A DNA stretch of 64,000 bases, from NCBI RefSeq assembly GCF_000280055.1, contig NZ_ALAB01000028.1, positions 124,001 through 188,000 on the forward strand, written 5' to 3'. The first letter of the stretch is position 1; the number at the start of each line of letters is the position of its first letter. The notes below the pieces were generated by a model. That model did no database searches. It was not told where the DNA came from and worked only from the letters and a program-made list of their open reading frames with translations. The DNA is from Alishewanella aestuarii B11. Its GTDB lineage: Bacteria; Pseudomonadota; Gammaproteobacteria; Enterobacterales; Alteromonadaceae. The translations under genes and the position numbers were made by a program. Positions 18,021 to 27,300 of this stretch are shown piece by piece.

Positions 18021-18419
18021 TTATTGCCCTTTCAGATAAGCGATTAAGGCTTGTCTGGCTTCTGCTGATCTCATACCGGTAAATGGCAGGCACATCTCAG
18101 GCACCAGTTGTTGTGGTTTCGCCAGCCAGGCATCTAATACCTCTTCCGTCCACACCAAATCAATCTGCTTTACGGCCTCGGTATACAGATAATCGTCCAG
18201 GCCAGCCAGCTTGCGGCCAAGCAACTGGTGTAAATGCGGGCCGAACTCGGTATTAGAGCCGGCCTCAACGCTGTGACAAGCCACACAACGGATAAACTCA
18301 TCTTGCCCTTGCTGCCATAAGGCATCTTGCAGCGTGTTGGCACTATTCAGTTCAGCATCGTGCTGACTAGTGCTGCAGGCAGTCAGCAGCACTACGACAA
18401 CAAGCAACAAACTGCGCAT
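18021..18419 (-). CDS. Monohaem class I cytochrome c lipoprotein
   Basis: 132 residues from the ATG at 18419; an in-frame ATG at 18443 would add eight polar residues before the signal. The N terminus has a short hydrophobic signal with lipobox LLTAC, so Cys15 is probably lipidated. One haem site, CVACH (residues 45-49), is present, and Met residues in the PEMCLPFTGM segment could supply the sixth ligand. The fold resembles c550-like electron carriers (FGPHLHQLLGRKLAG). It may pass electrons in the periplasm, but its partner is unknown. It is convergent with the nar operon. Confidence 0.85.
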   Translation of the reverse strand: MRSLLLVVVVLLTACSTSQHDAELNSANTLQDALWQQGQDEFIRCVACHSVEAGSNTEFGPHLHQLLGRKLAGLDDYLYTEAVKQIDLVWTEEVLDAWLAKPQQLVPEMCLPFTGMRSAEARQALIAYLKGQ

Positions 18420-18499
18420 CAGGTCATTTCCGGTAACTGACATCTGTACCGATTAAACCAGCAATCGGCACAATGTCAATGCCGGATGTCAGTGATCAA

Positions 18500-19024
18500 C
18501 TAGTATCTTCTGGGCTGATAGGCATACGCATCACGCAGAATACGGTCACGTTGGCGATCAAAGCGATCATGCTCACGTTCGACCTTGGCGGCGAACTTAT
18601 CATAGGCGCGATCTACTTTACGCTGGAATTTCTCCCGCTCTTTATGATGCGGCCGGCCTTTCCCTTTGCGGGTATCGTTCCGGTATTCACGGGCCAGTTT
18701 GTCCAGCTCCCGATCCAGCTCACGCTCATAACTGGCCAGTTTACGCTGATGCTCAGCCGCTAAACGACGTAGTTGCTGACGGGTACGATCGTCAAGACGT
18801 GGTGGGGCATGCCGTATTTCATAATGCCGGCTATAACCCTGGTACACCGGATCAATCCGCGCCACCCTTAACAACTCGTCTGCCGCCCGTTGCAGCGTAA
18901 AGGCGACCACATCCTGTGCCACCTGCTCGACCGGATCATAGCGCTGCTGATGCGCACTCAGCGGCCAGGCCGTTAAGGTGAATAGGGTGGCAATTACCAA
19001 GCTTTTATTGATACCTGTTTTCAT
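18500..19024 (-). CDS. Exported basic, helix-rich protein of unknown function
   Basis: 174 residues from the Met at 19024 (a Met four codons earlier is possible). It has a clear signal peptide (cleavage after PLSA). The mature part is very rich in Arg, Lys, Glu and Asp, with long amphipathic runs such as REKFQRKVDRAYDKFAAKVE suggesting coiled coil. It ends QPRRY. No family was recognised. It is divergent from nrdG and shares the intergenic region with the FNR and NarL boxes, so it may also be anaerobically controlled. A periplasmic metal- or polyanion-binding role is conceivable but unsupported. Confidence 0.7.
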   Translation of the reverse strand: MKTGINKSLVIATLFTLTAWPLSAHQQRYDPVEQVAQDVVAFTLQRAADELLRVARIDPVYQGYSRHYEIRHAPPRLDDRTRQQLRRLAAEHQRKLASYERELDRELDKLAREYRNDTRKGKGRPHHKEREKFQRKVDRAYDKFAAKVEREHDRFDRQRDRILRDAYAYQPRRY

Positions 19025-19101
19025 AGCAGGCTCCATTTCTGGCTAAACACCTGTTGATTGTGGCCCACCGGCCTTAACCGACGCTGAAGCAATTTCCCCT
19101 G

Positions 19102-19117
19102 TACCACCGATGGGGTA
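19102..19117. promoter_or_regulatory. NarL-type 7-2-7 palindrome upstream of nrdG
   Basis: TACCACC-GA-TGGGGTA. The half-sites are identical to those in the narG promoter. Its centre is 73 bases upstream of the FNR-box centre. Confidence 0.7.
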
Positions 19118-19175
19118 ACAACTGCTGTAATGGCGCGACCTGGCAAGCCAGCCTGGCGGTTACAGTTAGCTAAAT

Positions 19176-19189
19176 TTGATCTGGATCAA
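19176..19189. promoter_or_regulatory. Perfect FNR box for nrdG-nrdD
   Basis: TTGATCTGGATCAA, all ten consensus positions matched, 81 bases before the nrdG ATG. It fits anaerobic induction of the class III ribonucleotide reductase. Confidence 0.88.
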
Positions 19190-19269
19190 TCTTTCACAGC
19201 GCTAAGCATCTAAGCTAAACCACAATATCTAGTGATAATCAACAATACCAACACAAGATAGAGGGTTTT

Positions 19270-19731
19270 ATGCTGTATTACACCGCTGAACAAGTTGTCT
19301 GGCAAGAAGTACCCGGCGAAGTGTCGCTGGCATACACCATCAGTGGCTGCCAGCTGGGCTGTAAAGGTTGCCATAGCGCCGATAGCTGGGATCCCAAACA
19401 AGGACGCCCCCTTAGCCCGGAACATTTTCAGCAACGTTTGCAGGATTATCAGGGGTTGATTAGCTGTGTGCTGTTTTTAGGCGGCGAGTGGGCAGCGCCA
19501 GCATTACTAAAACTGCTGACGCTGAGTAAAACCGCAGGCTTAAAACGCTGCCTCTATACCGGGCTGGAACTGGCTGAGCTAAGCCCATCCATCCGCAGTG
19601 AACTGACTTTTGTGAAAACCGGGCGCTGGTTTGCTGCGCGCGGCGGTTTGCAAAGCCCAACCACCAATCAAAGATTTATCGATTTGCGAACAGGCCAGTG
19701 TCTGAATTCGCACTTTCAACAACGCAACTAA
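19270..19731 (+). CDS. nrdG: NrdG, anaerobic ribonucleotide reductase activase
   Basis: 153 residues, radical SAM enzyme. The cluster motif CQLGCKGC gives Cys27, Cys31 and Cys34 (C-x3-C-x2-C). It uses S-adenosylmethionine to create the glycyl radical on NrdD. FLGGEW corresponds to the GGE-type SAM-binding segment. The gene precedes nrdD, the reverse of the E. coli order. Confidence 0.93.
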   Translation: MLYYTAEQVVWQEVPGEVSLAYTISGCQLGCKGCHSADSWDPKQGRPLSPEHFQQRLQDYQGLISCVLFLGGEWAAPALLKLLTLSKTAGLKRCLYTGLELAELSPSIRSELTFVKTGRWFAARGGLQSPTTNQRFIDLRTGQCLNSHFQQRN

Positions 19732-19753
19732 CACAATGCAAGAGGGAATGGCT

Positions 19754-21556
19754 ATGGCGGCGCTTAACACCGAACAACTACAAAAGAAACTAAGTTTTAT
19801 TGAGCAATATTTACTGGCACCTAATGCTGCCGATGGTTCGAAACTGGATGCCAATGCCAATGTTACCCAGAAAAATATTGCGACCCTGGAGGCTGAGCTG
19901 ATGAAAGATCAGTTTATTCAGGTTAATCGCGCTCTGGTCAGCAATAAGATCCGCGAGTTATTTGATGCTGAGCTGGCGAAGGAGTATCTGCGCCAAATTG
20001 AGCAACATGAAATTTATGTGCATGACGAAACCAGCCTGAAGCCCTATTGTGTATCGGTTACCATGTATCCGTTCTTACGCGATGGTCTGACGAAACTGGG
20101 GGGCGAGTCGCAGGCTCCGAAACATCTGGAGTCCTTTTGCGGCTGCTTTGTTAACTTTGTATTCGCCGTGTCCAGTCAGTTTGCCGGCGCTGTGGCCACG
20201 GTCGAGTTTCTGACCTATTTTGATTATTTTGCCCGTAAAGATTATGGCGATAACTATCTGCAGACCCATCGCAAACAAATCGAAAACCACCTGCAGCATG
20301 TGGTGTATGCACTAAACCAGCCGGCGGCGGCGCGCGGTTATCAGAGTGTATTCTGGAATATCTCGGTCTATGACCAGCACTATTTTGCCAGCATGTTTGG
20401 TAACTTTGTGTTTCCGGACTTTGTAAAACCAGAATGGTCTTCGGTGTCAGCGTTACAGCAATTTTTCCTGAGCTGGTTTAATCAAGAGCGCGAGAAAACT
20501 ATCCTCACCTTCCCGGTGGTCACCGTCGCCATGCTGACTGAGAACGGCCGCTGCAAAGATCAGCTGTTCGCGATCGACATAGCCCGCGAAATGGCAGCCG
20601 GGAATTCGTTTTTTATTTATCAGTCTGATAATGCCGACTCACTGGCAAGCTGCTGCCGGCTGCGTAGTGAAATCAGCGATAATACCTTTTCTTATTCGTT
20701 AGGCGCTGGCGGAGTAGCGACCGGCTCCATTAATGTGATTACTCTCAATATGAACCGGCTGGTCCAGGATGGCCGTGATTTAGCAACAGAGGTCAGCAAA
20801 ATCCATAAATATCAGGTTGCCTACCGCAAACTCCTGGAAGAGTATAAAGCGGCCGGCTTGCTCACCGTATACGATGCCGGCTTTATCAGCCTGGATAAAC
20901 AATTTCTGACCATTGGCATTAACGGCATGGTTGAAGCCGCCGAATCTCAGGGCCTAAGCGCTGGCAATAATGCCGCCTATATCAACTTTGTGCAGCAACA
21001 GCTAAAAGTGATTTTTGAGGCTAATAAGGCGGCAAAAGCCGAATACGGTTATCTGTTTAATACCGAGTTTGTGCCAGCGGAAAATCTGGGGGTAAAGAAC
21101 GCCAAGTGGGATCGTGAAGATGGCTATGTTGTGCCGCGTGATTGCTATAACTCCTATTTTTACGTGGTAGAAGACGAGCAAAGCAATACGCTGGACAAGT
21201 TTCAACTACATGGCCGTCAGCTACTAGATTATCTTGATGGTGGCTCAGCGCTGCACCTGAACCTGGAAGAAAAGCTGGATCTGCAGGGCTATCTGCAACT
21301 GCTGAATATTGCTGCTCATACCGGCTGTAATTATTTTTGTGTTAACGTCAAAATCACTATCTGTAATCAGTGTGACGCCATTGATAAGCGCACGCTGTGC
21401 CGCTGTGCCCAATGTGGTAGCCCGGATATTGATTACGGCACCCGGGTCATTGGCTATTTAAAACGTATCTCCGCCTTTAGCGCTGGCCGCCGGCAGGAAC
21501 ATAGCCTGCGGCATTATCAACGTCAGGCCAGTACCCGCTTACAGAAAACCGGTTAA
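19754..21556 (+). CDS. nrdD: NrdD, anaerobic (class III) ribonucleotide reductase
   Basis: 600 residues. Three in-frame ATGs lie at 19736, 19748 and 19754; the last has GAGG eight bases upstream, so it is preferred. It reduces ribonucleotide triphosphates to dNTPs without oxygen. Seen: C-terminal zinc site (CNQC, then CRCAQC) and the glycyl radical segment RVIGYL. The protein is about 100 residues shorter than E. coli NrdD and seems to lack the N-terminal ATP-cone, so it may lack that allosteric activity control. The ending ISAFSAGRRQE matches the family. Confidence 0.93.
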   Translation: MAALNTEQLQKKLSFIEQYLLAPNAADGSKLDANANVTQKNIATLEAELMKDQFIQVNRALVSNKIRELFDAELAKEYLRQIEQHEIYVHDETSLKPYCVSVTMYPFLRDGLTKLGGESQAPKHLESFCGCFVNFVFAVSSQFAGAVATVEFLTYFDYFARKDYGDNYLQTHRKQIENHLQHVVYALNQPAAARGYQSVFWNISVYDQHYFASMFGNFVFPDFVKPEWSSVSALQQFFLSWFNQEREKTILTFPVVTVAMLTENGRCKDQLFAIDIAREMAAGNSFFIYQSDNADSLASCCRLRSEISDNTFSYSLGAGGVATGSINVITLNMNRLVQDGRDLATEVSKIHKYQVAYRKLLEEYKAAGLLTVYDAGFISLDKQFLTIGINGMVEAAESQGLSAGNNAAYINFVQQQLKVIFEANKAAKAEYGYLFNTEFVPAENLGVKNAKWDREDGYVVPRDCYNSYFYVVEDEQSNTLDKFQLHGRQLLDYLDGGSALHLNLEEKLDLQGYLQLLNIAAHTGCNYFCVNVKITICNQCDAIDKRTLCRCAQCGSPDIDYGTRVIGYLKRISAFSAGRRQEHSLRHYQRQASTRLQKTG

Positions 21557-21596
21557 GGCGTTCCTGGCCCCTTGCGCAATTAGGCGGAGGCGGTTT

Positions 21597-21620
21597 GGGG
21601 GCTTGCTGGCCCCCTTTTTT
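21597..21620 (+). terminator. Terminator after nrdD
   Basis: GGGGGC / GCCCCC stem with a TTGCTG loop and six T residues. Ends the nrdGD transcript. Confidence 0.92.
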
Positions 21621-21702
21621 CTTAGCTTAGCTACTACTGTGGAGGCATAGCGCGCAGGCCTTACCCGCCGTAAACTGCGTTATCAGTCCCAGCGGAGGCG
21701 CA

Positions 21703-21990
21703 ATGAGTAACAAACCCAAGCTGCAAACCGCCATGCAGCAGCTGATTAGCGAAGTCAAAGCCACCTTGCCGCTCTACGAACCGGCAACCTATGTTTGCGG
21801 CATTACCAATAGCGATTGTCAGGGCTGTCCAAAGAAAATGCTGGAACTGGTCGATTCTGAACTCTGCTTTTGGGAAAGCGCGCTAAAACAAGGCCGCATC
21901 CCTAAGTTTGATGAATTGCGCCGCTTTGGCAAGCTATGCCAAAGCGTGCATCGTAATTTGGTGCGCAATAAAATCCTCGCCGCTGACTAA
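21703..21990 (+). CDS. Small Cys-motif protein of unknown function
   Basis: 95 residues, cytoplasmic, with a clear ribosome binding site (GGAGG) before the ATG. Its distinctive part is CGITNSDCQGCPKK (C-x6-C-x2-C) followed by LELVDSELCFWE and a basic helical tail. A further Cys lies in GKLCQSV. The pattern suggests a metal or iron-sulfur site, but no named family was recognised. It lies after the nrdD terminator and therefore has its own promoter; the neighbourhood suggests a role in anaerobic growth. Confidence 0.72.
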   Translation: MSNKPKLQTAMQQLISEVKATLPLYEPATYVCGITNSDCQGCPKKMLELVDSELCFWESALKQGRIPKFDELRRFGKLCQSVHRNLVRNKILAAD

Positions 21991-22065
21991 ACAAGACCAC
22001 GGTATACACCAACAACACCACAAAAAGACGGTCATTCAGGCTAGTTTCAGCCTGGCACTGCTAGC

Positions 22066-22079
22066 CTGATATTGATCAG
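22066..22079. promoter_or_regulatory. Degenerate FNR-like box
   Basis: CTGAT-ATTG-ATCAG, a perfect palindrome differing from the FNR consensus at the outer base of each half. It lies 89 bases before the lipoprotein gene at 22168. Related CRP-family regulators may prefer such a variant. Confidence 0.35.
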
Positions 22080-22167
22080 AAAACTCAGCTCACAACACCG
22101 AAGCGCGATAAACACTATGCGCCTCGGCCTGTATGACCATAAAAGGTCTAATTTCCATGGAGTATAA

Positions 22168-23172
22168 ATGATGTCAGTGAAACCTCTATTACCTATTGCT
22201 CTGCTTAGTCTGGCCGGTCTTACCGCGTGCGGTGGCAGTGACGATGTTCAGGTTAGCGCCCAAACTGCCGTCTTTAGTTTTGGTGTTAGTGATGCCCCTG
22301 TTACCGAAGCTGCGAAAGTGGTGGTTTGTTTCTCGGGGATTGAATTGGTTGGTAATGATTTACAACCTCAACGTTTTACCCTGGGTTCAGGTCAGTTTAC
22401 CTCAGAAGCCAATGATTTATGCCGCACCGCCTCCGGCACGGTGATCCCCAATACCCGAGGTATCGATTTACTTACCCTACAAGGTGCCAATTCTGAAGCC
22501 TTGATCCGCTCTGCGGTTGTGCCGGCTGGTCAGTATGGTCAGTTGCGGCTTGATATTGCTGAGGGCAGCTATGTCGAGCGTTTAGATGGCAGCCGCGTAT
22601 CGCTGCGGGTACCGTCAAATCAGTTAAGATTAAATGGTCCGGTGCTCTCAGCCGGTGGCAATTTTAATTACACGCTGGAGTTTGATTTGCGTAAAGCTCT
22701 GGTTGACGCCAATCCTGCCGGTGTTAGCACACCAAACAATCAGAATTACTTGTTAAAACCCACCGGCCTGCGCTTAGTCGATAACAGCCAGGTGGGGCAT
22801 TTGCAGGGCAACGTAGCAGAGGGTTTCCTTATCGATAACCAGTGCCCGGTGAATCCGGCAGATGACAGGGCCGCGGTTGCCGCCGTCTATCTTTATGCTG
22901 GTGCCAGCCGGCCGTTAGCCGATCTGTCTGATAATGGTGGCAACAAGCTGTACCAACCTTACGCCAGCACAGCGGTGTTCTTTAAAAATGACGAGACCCG
23001 CTACCACTACAGTATCGGCTTTGTTGAAGCAGGTAGCTACACTGTTGCCATCACCTGCGATCTGGACGATCAACCTGAAGCTGCCGATGATATTGTCTTT
23101 ATTACCAGCAAGAATATCACCATCGAAGCGCGCCAGCAGCCATATCAGCTGGACTTTGCCCAAGGCGATTAA
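22168..23172 (+). CDS. DUF4382-like lipoprotein
   Basis: 334 residues with a lipoprotein signal (lipobox LTAC, then GGSDD). Early mature sequence VFSFGVSDAPVTEAAKVVVCFSGIELVG is like DUF4382 proteins, which have a beta-rich, carboxypeptidase-regulatory-like fold. Six or more Cys residues suggest periplasmic disulfides. The second half resembles a second beta domain (VEAGSYTVAITCDLDD). Asp after the lipid Cys+1 region does not clearly mark inner-membrane retention. The function is unknown; the gene stands alone. Confidence 0.75.
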   Translation: MMSVKPLLPIALLSLAGLTACGGSDDVQVSAQTAVFSFGVSDAPVTEAAKVVVCFSGIELVGNDLQPQRFTLGSGQFTSEANDLCRTASGTVIPNTRGIDLLTLQGANSEALIRSAVVPAGQYGQLRLDIAEGSYVERLDGSRVSLRVPSNQLRLNGPVLSAGGNFNYTLEFDLRKALVDANPAGVSTPNNQNYLLKPTGLRLVDNSQVGHLQGNVAEGFLIDNQCPVNPADDRAAVAAVYLYAGASRPLADLSDNGGNKLYQPYASTAVFFKNDETRYHYSIGFVEAGSYTVAITCDLDDQPEAADDIVFITSKNITIEARQQPYQLDFAQGD

Positions 23173-23216
23173 TCCTGCCTTGTGCTCAGGGTTTGGTTGC
23201 CCAGCGCAACCAAACT

Positions 23217-25199
23217 CTAAGCTCCGATAGTGCTGGTATGATGAATTTTAAAGCGGCTAATCAGGTCATCAAGTTGTCCTGCTAACCCGGCAAGCTCGCG
23301 GCTGGTCATCGCGGTTTGCCCGGCACCGGCACTACTTTGTACCGCAACTTCACTAATACTCAGAACTTTCTGATTAATCTGTTCCGCCACCGTACTTTGC
23401 TGCTCGGCTGCCGAGGCGATTTGGATATTCTGATCATTAATCCCAGCAATACCTAGCAGCACCTGATGCAAAATGCGCCCGGTCTCATTTACATTAGCCG
23501 TACCGTCTGCAACCTGCTGCAAGCTGCGCTGCATCGCTGTTGATGCCCTCTCCGAGCCCTGCTGCAGCCCCTCGATCATCCGCTGAATATCACCTGTTGA
23601 TTTTGCCGTGCGTTGTGCCAGGGTGCGAACCTCATCGGCAACCACCGCAAACCCCCGTCCCTGCTCACCAGCGCGCGCCGCTTCAATCGCTGCATTTAAC
23701 GCTAACAGATTGGTTTGTTCAGCGATACCGCGGATCACATCCAAAACTGAACTGATGGCATTGCTCTCCTGTTTCACTTGGTCGATTACTGATGCGGTAT
23801 CACTAACCTGTGCCGCTAACTGCTCAATCAGATGAATTGTTTGCTGCAATTTATGTTGCCCGACTGTCGCATTCTGCTGCACCTGCTCCGACAAGGTTGC
23901 GGCCTCGGCAGTGCTACTGGCCACATTTTTTACCGTTGCACTCATTTCATGCATGGCAGTGGCAACCAATTCGGTATCACGCTGTTGTTGCTGCACGCCC
24001 TGGCTGGTTTGCAGCGTTACCGTCGAACATTGTTCGGCTGCCGTAGCCACCTGCGTCGTGGCTGAACCAATTTCCTGCACCACGTCCTGTAATTCATCAG
24101 CCAGCTGGTTAGTATGTTGACTAATACTGCCGAATTCATCGCGGCCAGAATAGCTACTGCGCTGTGTCAGATCGCGCGCAGCCAATGCCGTCATCACCCG
24201 CGCAATCTCGGTCACCGCCGCCCGGATATTGCGGCTGATCCCTATCGCCAGTAAGCACACCGCTGTCAGTGCCAAGCCGATAACTGCAGCTAAACCGAAC
24301 AAGCTGCGACGGGCCTGCTGCGCAAATACAGCGGCCTGGTTGGCAATATCCGCACTGAGTTCACGCTCAAAGGTGGCCATCTGATTAATGCGCCGTGTTG
24401 ATAAATCAAACCAGGCGCCGTCATCCATACCTAAACTGTCACCCAGCGGCACCGTAAAGGCCAATTGCTGCAAACGGCTTACCTCGGCAAAGCTTGTATC
24501 AGCTTGCAAACTACGTAAGCGCTGTAATTGGCTGTCAGACAGCGCTTTTAGAAAGTTTTCTTCAAAGGCATAAAAGGCTCCAAGATTATTGGTAAAACGG
24601 GCGAGTAATTCCGGGGTAAAGCTATCTCGGCTAAAGGCCAGCCCCAAAATAGCGCGCTCACGCCCGGCTCGCTCTTTCATTTCGATAAACTGATTCAGCA
24701 CATTTAGCTGCCGCGCCATCGCCAAATGGCTCAGGTTGGCTTCCAGTTGCTGGTTAAAATCCATCAACGCACGAATTAACACGGTGTAGCGCTCGGCTGA
24801 CTGATTTGCGGTCAGGGCAAAACTGTCTACCTGTTGTCGCAAGGCGCTAAGTTCGCCAAAGCGCTGCTGCAGCTGCTGAACCTCTGGTTGCCGGTACTGC
24901 TGAAAACGCGCCAGCTGCTGGTCACTGCTCAGGCGTAATTGCCGAAGCCGGTCAGTAAAGCGCTGTCCCTGGCTATTAATCACCACGCCACTGGCGCCAC
25001 GCTCAGCCTGCAGTGCACCAATCAGCTCCCCCATCACTGCACTGACGTCAATCGCTGTACCAACCCGAGTCGCAACACGGACTTCTTGCCAGCGGTCATT
25101 GAACTGCGTGACTGCCAGCCACACTAACAGCAGCACGGGTAAACTGAGTAACAGTATTAACTTATGGCTCAGGGTTAGATTGCGGATAAAATGTTGCAT
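23217..25199 (-). CDS. NIT-domain methyl-accepting chemotaxis protein
   Basis: 660 residues from the ATG at 25199; the longer reading adds nine residues before the signal anchor. First transmembrane helix at about 10-30. The periplasmic region begins with [16 protein letters not shown], a hallmark of NIT (nitrate/nitrite sensing) domains. The second helix is near 300-325, followed by HAMP and a C-terminal signalling hairpin with [20 protein letters not shown]. It probably directs chemotaxis to nitrate or nitrite through CheA/CheW. A NarL-type palindrome lies 75 bases upstream. Confidence 0.9.
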   Translation of the reverse strand: MQHFIRNLTLSHKLILLLSLPVLLLVWLAVTQFNDRWQEVRVATRVGTAIDVSAVMGELIGALQAERGASGVVINSQGQRFTDRLRQLRLSSDQQLARFQQYRQPEVQQLQQRFGELSALRQQVDSFALTANQSAERYTVLIRALMDFNQQLEANLSHLAMARQLNVLNQFIEMKERAGRERAILGLAFSRDSFTPELLARFTNNLGAFYAFEENFLKALSDSQLQRLRSLQADTSFAEVSRLQQLAFTVPLGDSLGMDDGAWFDLSTRRINQMATFERELSADIANQAAVFAQQARRSLFGLAAVIGLALTAVCLLAIGISRNIRAAVTEIARVMTALAARDLTQRSSYSGRDEFGSISQHTNQLADELQDVVQEIGSATTQVATAAEQCSTVTLQTSQGVQQQQRDTELVATAMHEMSATVKNVASSTAEAATLSEQVQQNATVGQHKLQQTIHLIEQLAAQVSDTASVIDQVKQESNAISSVLDVIRGIAEQTNLLALNAAIEAARAGEQGRGFAVVADEVRTLAQRTAKSTGDIQRMIEGLQQGSERASTAMQRSLQQVADGTANVNETGRILHQVLLGIAGINDQNIQIASAAEQQSTVAEQINQKVLSISEVAVQSSAGAGQTAMTSRELAGLAGQLDDLISRFKIHHTSTIGA

Positions 25200-25273
25200 A
25201 ACTGCCTCGGAGGTTAAAAGCACCACGGCATTATAGGTGGAATCTACCCAGCGCCAGCCAAAGCAAAGTAGGC

Positions 25274-25289
25274 TACCCCATCAGAGGTA
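25274..25289. promoter_or_regulatory. NarL-type 7-2-7 palindrome, NIT receptor / 25374 gene
   Basis: TACCCCA-TC-AGAGGTA between the divergent NIT-domain receptor (start 25199) and the gene at 25374. It could control either or both. Confidence 0.6.
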
Positions 25290-25373
25290 AAGCCCACCCC
25301 CCTTTGCCGGATAGCAGTAGCGCTCTCCTTGTTGTTAGCATAGCTGCCAAATAATCCGCTTGGAGCCAACAGC

Positions 25374-25778
25374 ATGAATATTCAGTCATACCAGGACTTA
25401 CTGCAGGCCGCAGCAATGCAACAAGAGCCGCAACGTCTGCTATTTGTATTTGCTAAAGCTGAACTACCTAATGGTTATACTGATAGCCAAAAGCATAACT
25501 TTGAGCAAGGTCAGGGCGGCGCTCTGGCGCCGGTACTCTGTGTCGATAAATTACCGGAAGAGGTTAGCGCCTTTCAGCAATTGGTAACTGAATCGGCTCA
25601 CACCGGCATCGACTGGGATATCGCCTTTGTCTCTGCCTTGGGTGGCCGTGGCGGCTTTCCGCCGAATAGCGACGAGGCCGTACAGCCATTACAAATGATG
25701 ATGCAGAAGATTCAGGGCGGCATGATTGCCGACTTTCTGACCTTTGATAAAAATGGCGAGCTGGTGGCACTGTACTAG
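25374..25778 (+). CDS. Conserved small protein, sometimes named 'ribonucleotide reductase subunit alpha'
   Basis: 134 residues, cytoplasmic. I recognise a proteobacterial family (QRLLFVFAKAELP, GQGGALAPVLCVDK, DWDIAFVSALGGRGG) that databases often label as a ribonucleotide reductase alpha subunit. It has none of the catalytic features of such an enzyme and is far too short, so the label should not be trusted. Function unknown. It is divergent from the NIT receptor with a NarL-type site between. Confidence 0.8.
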   Translation: MNIQSYQDLLQAAAMQQEPQRLLFVFAKAELPNGYTDSQKHNFEQGQGGALAPVLCVDKLPEEVSAFQQLVTESAHTGIDWDIAFVSALGGRGGFPPNSDEAVQPLQMMMQKIQGGMIADFLTFDKNGELVALY

Positions 25779-25911
25779 CGAATACCTCAGCGCTGCGCTA
25801 CACGGAAAAAACGCAACCGCTGTGGCCTAGCGCCGCACTTTACCACCTGGCAGATATTAAAACTCTGAATGTCAGCAATAGTTAGCTGCGCTCCCAGCCA
25901 TAACGCCTTAC

Positions 25912-27273
25912 TCAGATCACTTTGGAATAACGTTGCTGCCCTTGCTGCAGATAGGCATCAAAACAGGCACAGATACTGCGCACCCAGAGCCGGCCGGCGT
26001 CCGTAACCCGGATCCGTTCGGCGTAGATCTCCACCAGGCCATCCTCCATAAAGGGCTTAAGCAAACTCAGCGCGCTGTCGAAATACTGCCAGAAGCTCGG
26101 CAGCTGCCACTGCTGACTAAAAGCGATAATATCCAGCTCAAAATGGCAGATTAACTGGCTAATCAGCGCCGCACGTAGCCGATCATCTGCCGATAACACA
26201 AAGCCTCGCTCAACCGCTAGCTGCTGTTGTGCAATAGCCGCATAGTAGCTGGCAACGTCTTTGCTATTTTGCCACAGCACGCCGTTTACCTGGCTGATAC
26301 TGGATACGCCCAGACCGAGTAGCGCGTCCTGCCCTGCCGTGGTATAGCCCTGAAAATTACGCTGTAATTTGCCGGCTTGCTGGGCTTTGGCCAGGGCATC
26401 TTCCGGTTTAGCAAAGTGATCCATACCGATAAACTGATAACCGGCCGCCACCAGCTTGTTAATCGCCAGCTGCATTAACGCCAGCTTGGCCGGCGCATCG
26501 GGCAGGCTGCTATCCGGAATTTTGCGCTGCGCGGCAAAGCGCTCCGGTAAATGGGCATAGCTAAATAATGAAATTCGATCCGGATCAAGCCGGATAATTT
26601 CAGCGACCGTCTCGGCAAAGCTGGCCGGCTGCTGATAGGGTAAACCATAGATCAGGTCCAGATTGACCGAACTAAACCCCAGCTCGCGACATAATGCCAC
26701 CTGATGCCGGATCAACTCAGTGTCCTGCACCCGGTTAATCGCAATCTGGACTTTTTCGTCCAGATCCTGCACGCCAAAGCTAACGCGGTTAAAACCCAGT
26801 TGTTTTAAATGCCGCAGTTTGTCGTCGCTGCAGCTGCGCGGATCAATTTCAATACTGATTTCGGCAGCCGGCAAAATCGTAAAGTGCTGGTGTAACAACG
26901 CCATTAAGCGGCTGAGCTGTGCTTCGGTTAAAAAGGTTGGGGTACCACCGCCCAGATGCAACTGATTAATCACTTTCTGCTGCAGATGCGGACTATAAAG
27001 TGCCATTTCTGCAGCCACGGCATCGAGATAGGCATCGGCTTTATGCTGATGGCGGGTGACAACTTTATTGCAGCCGCAGTAGTAACACAGCTTATGACAG
27101 AACGGGATATGCAGATACAGGCTTAACTCACGGCCACTGCTGGCCAGCGCCTGCAACAATGCCGCCTGCGGAAAGGCAGTGTTAAGCGCCAGCGCGGTTG
27201 GATAAGAGGTATAACGCGGCCCGTTAATATTGTATTTGGCGATTAACGCCGCGTCCCACTGTATGCTTTGCAT
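25912..27273 (-). CDS. hemN: HemN, oxygen-independent coproporphyrinogen III dehydrogenase
   Basis: 453 residues, radical SAM enzyme. N-terminal YTSYP and the cluster motif CHKLCYYCGC (Cys59, Cys63, Cys66, with Cys68 also conserved) match HemN rather than the HemW branch. LGGGTPTFL is the SAM-binding segment. It decarboxylates coproporphyrinogen III in haem synthesis without oxygen. It lies 27 bases downstream of ubiT on the same strand and is probably cotranscribed with it. Confidence 0.96.
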   Translation of the reverse strand: MQSIQWDAALIAKYNINGPRYTSYPTALALNTAFPQAALLQALASSGRELSLYLHIPFCHKLCYYCGCNKVVTRHQHKADAYLDAVAAEMALYSPHLQQKVINQLHLGGGTPTFLTEAQLSRLMALLHQHFTILPAAEISIEIDPRSCSDDKLRHLKQLGFNRVSFGVQDLDEKVQIAINRVQDTELIRHQVALCRELGFSSVNLDLIYGLPYQQPASFAETVAEIIRLDPDRISLFSYAHLPERFAAQRKIPDSSLPDAPAKLALMQLAINKLVAAGYQFIGMDHFAKPEDALAKAQQAGKLQRNFQGYTTAGQDALLGLGVSSISQVNGVLWQNSKDVASYYAAIAQQQLAVERGFVLSADDRLRAALISQLICHFELDIIAFSQQWQLPSFWQYFDSALSLLKPFMEDGLVEIYAERIRVTDAGRLWVRSICACFDAYLQQGQQRYSKVI

Positions 27274-27300
27274 CTGCTGTCTCCGGAAAACTCAGGACAA

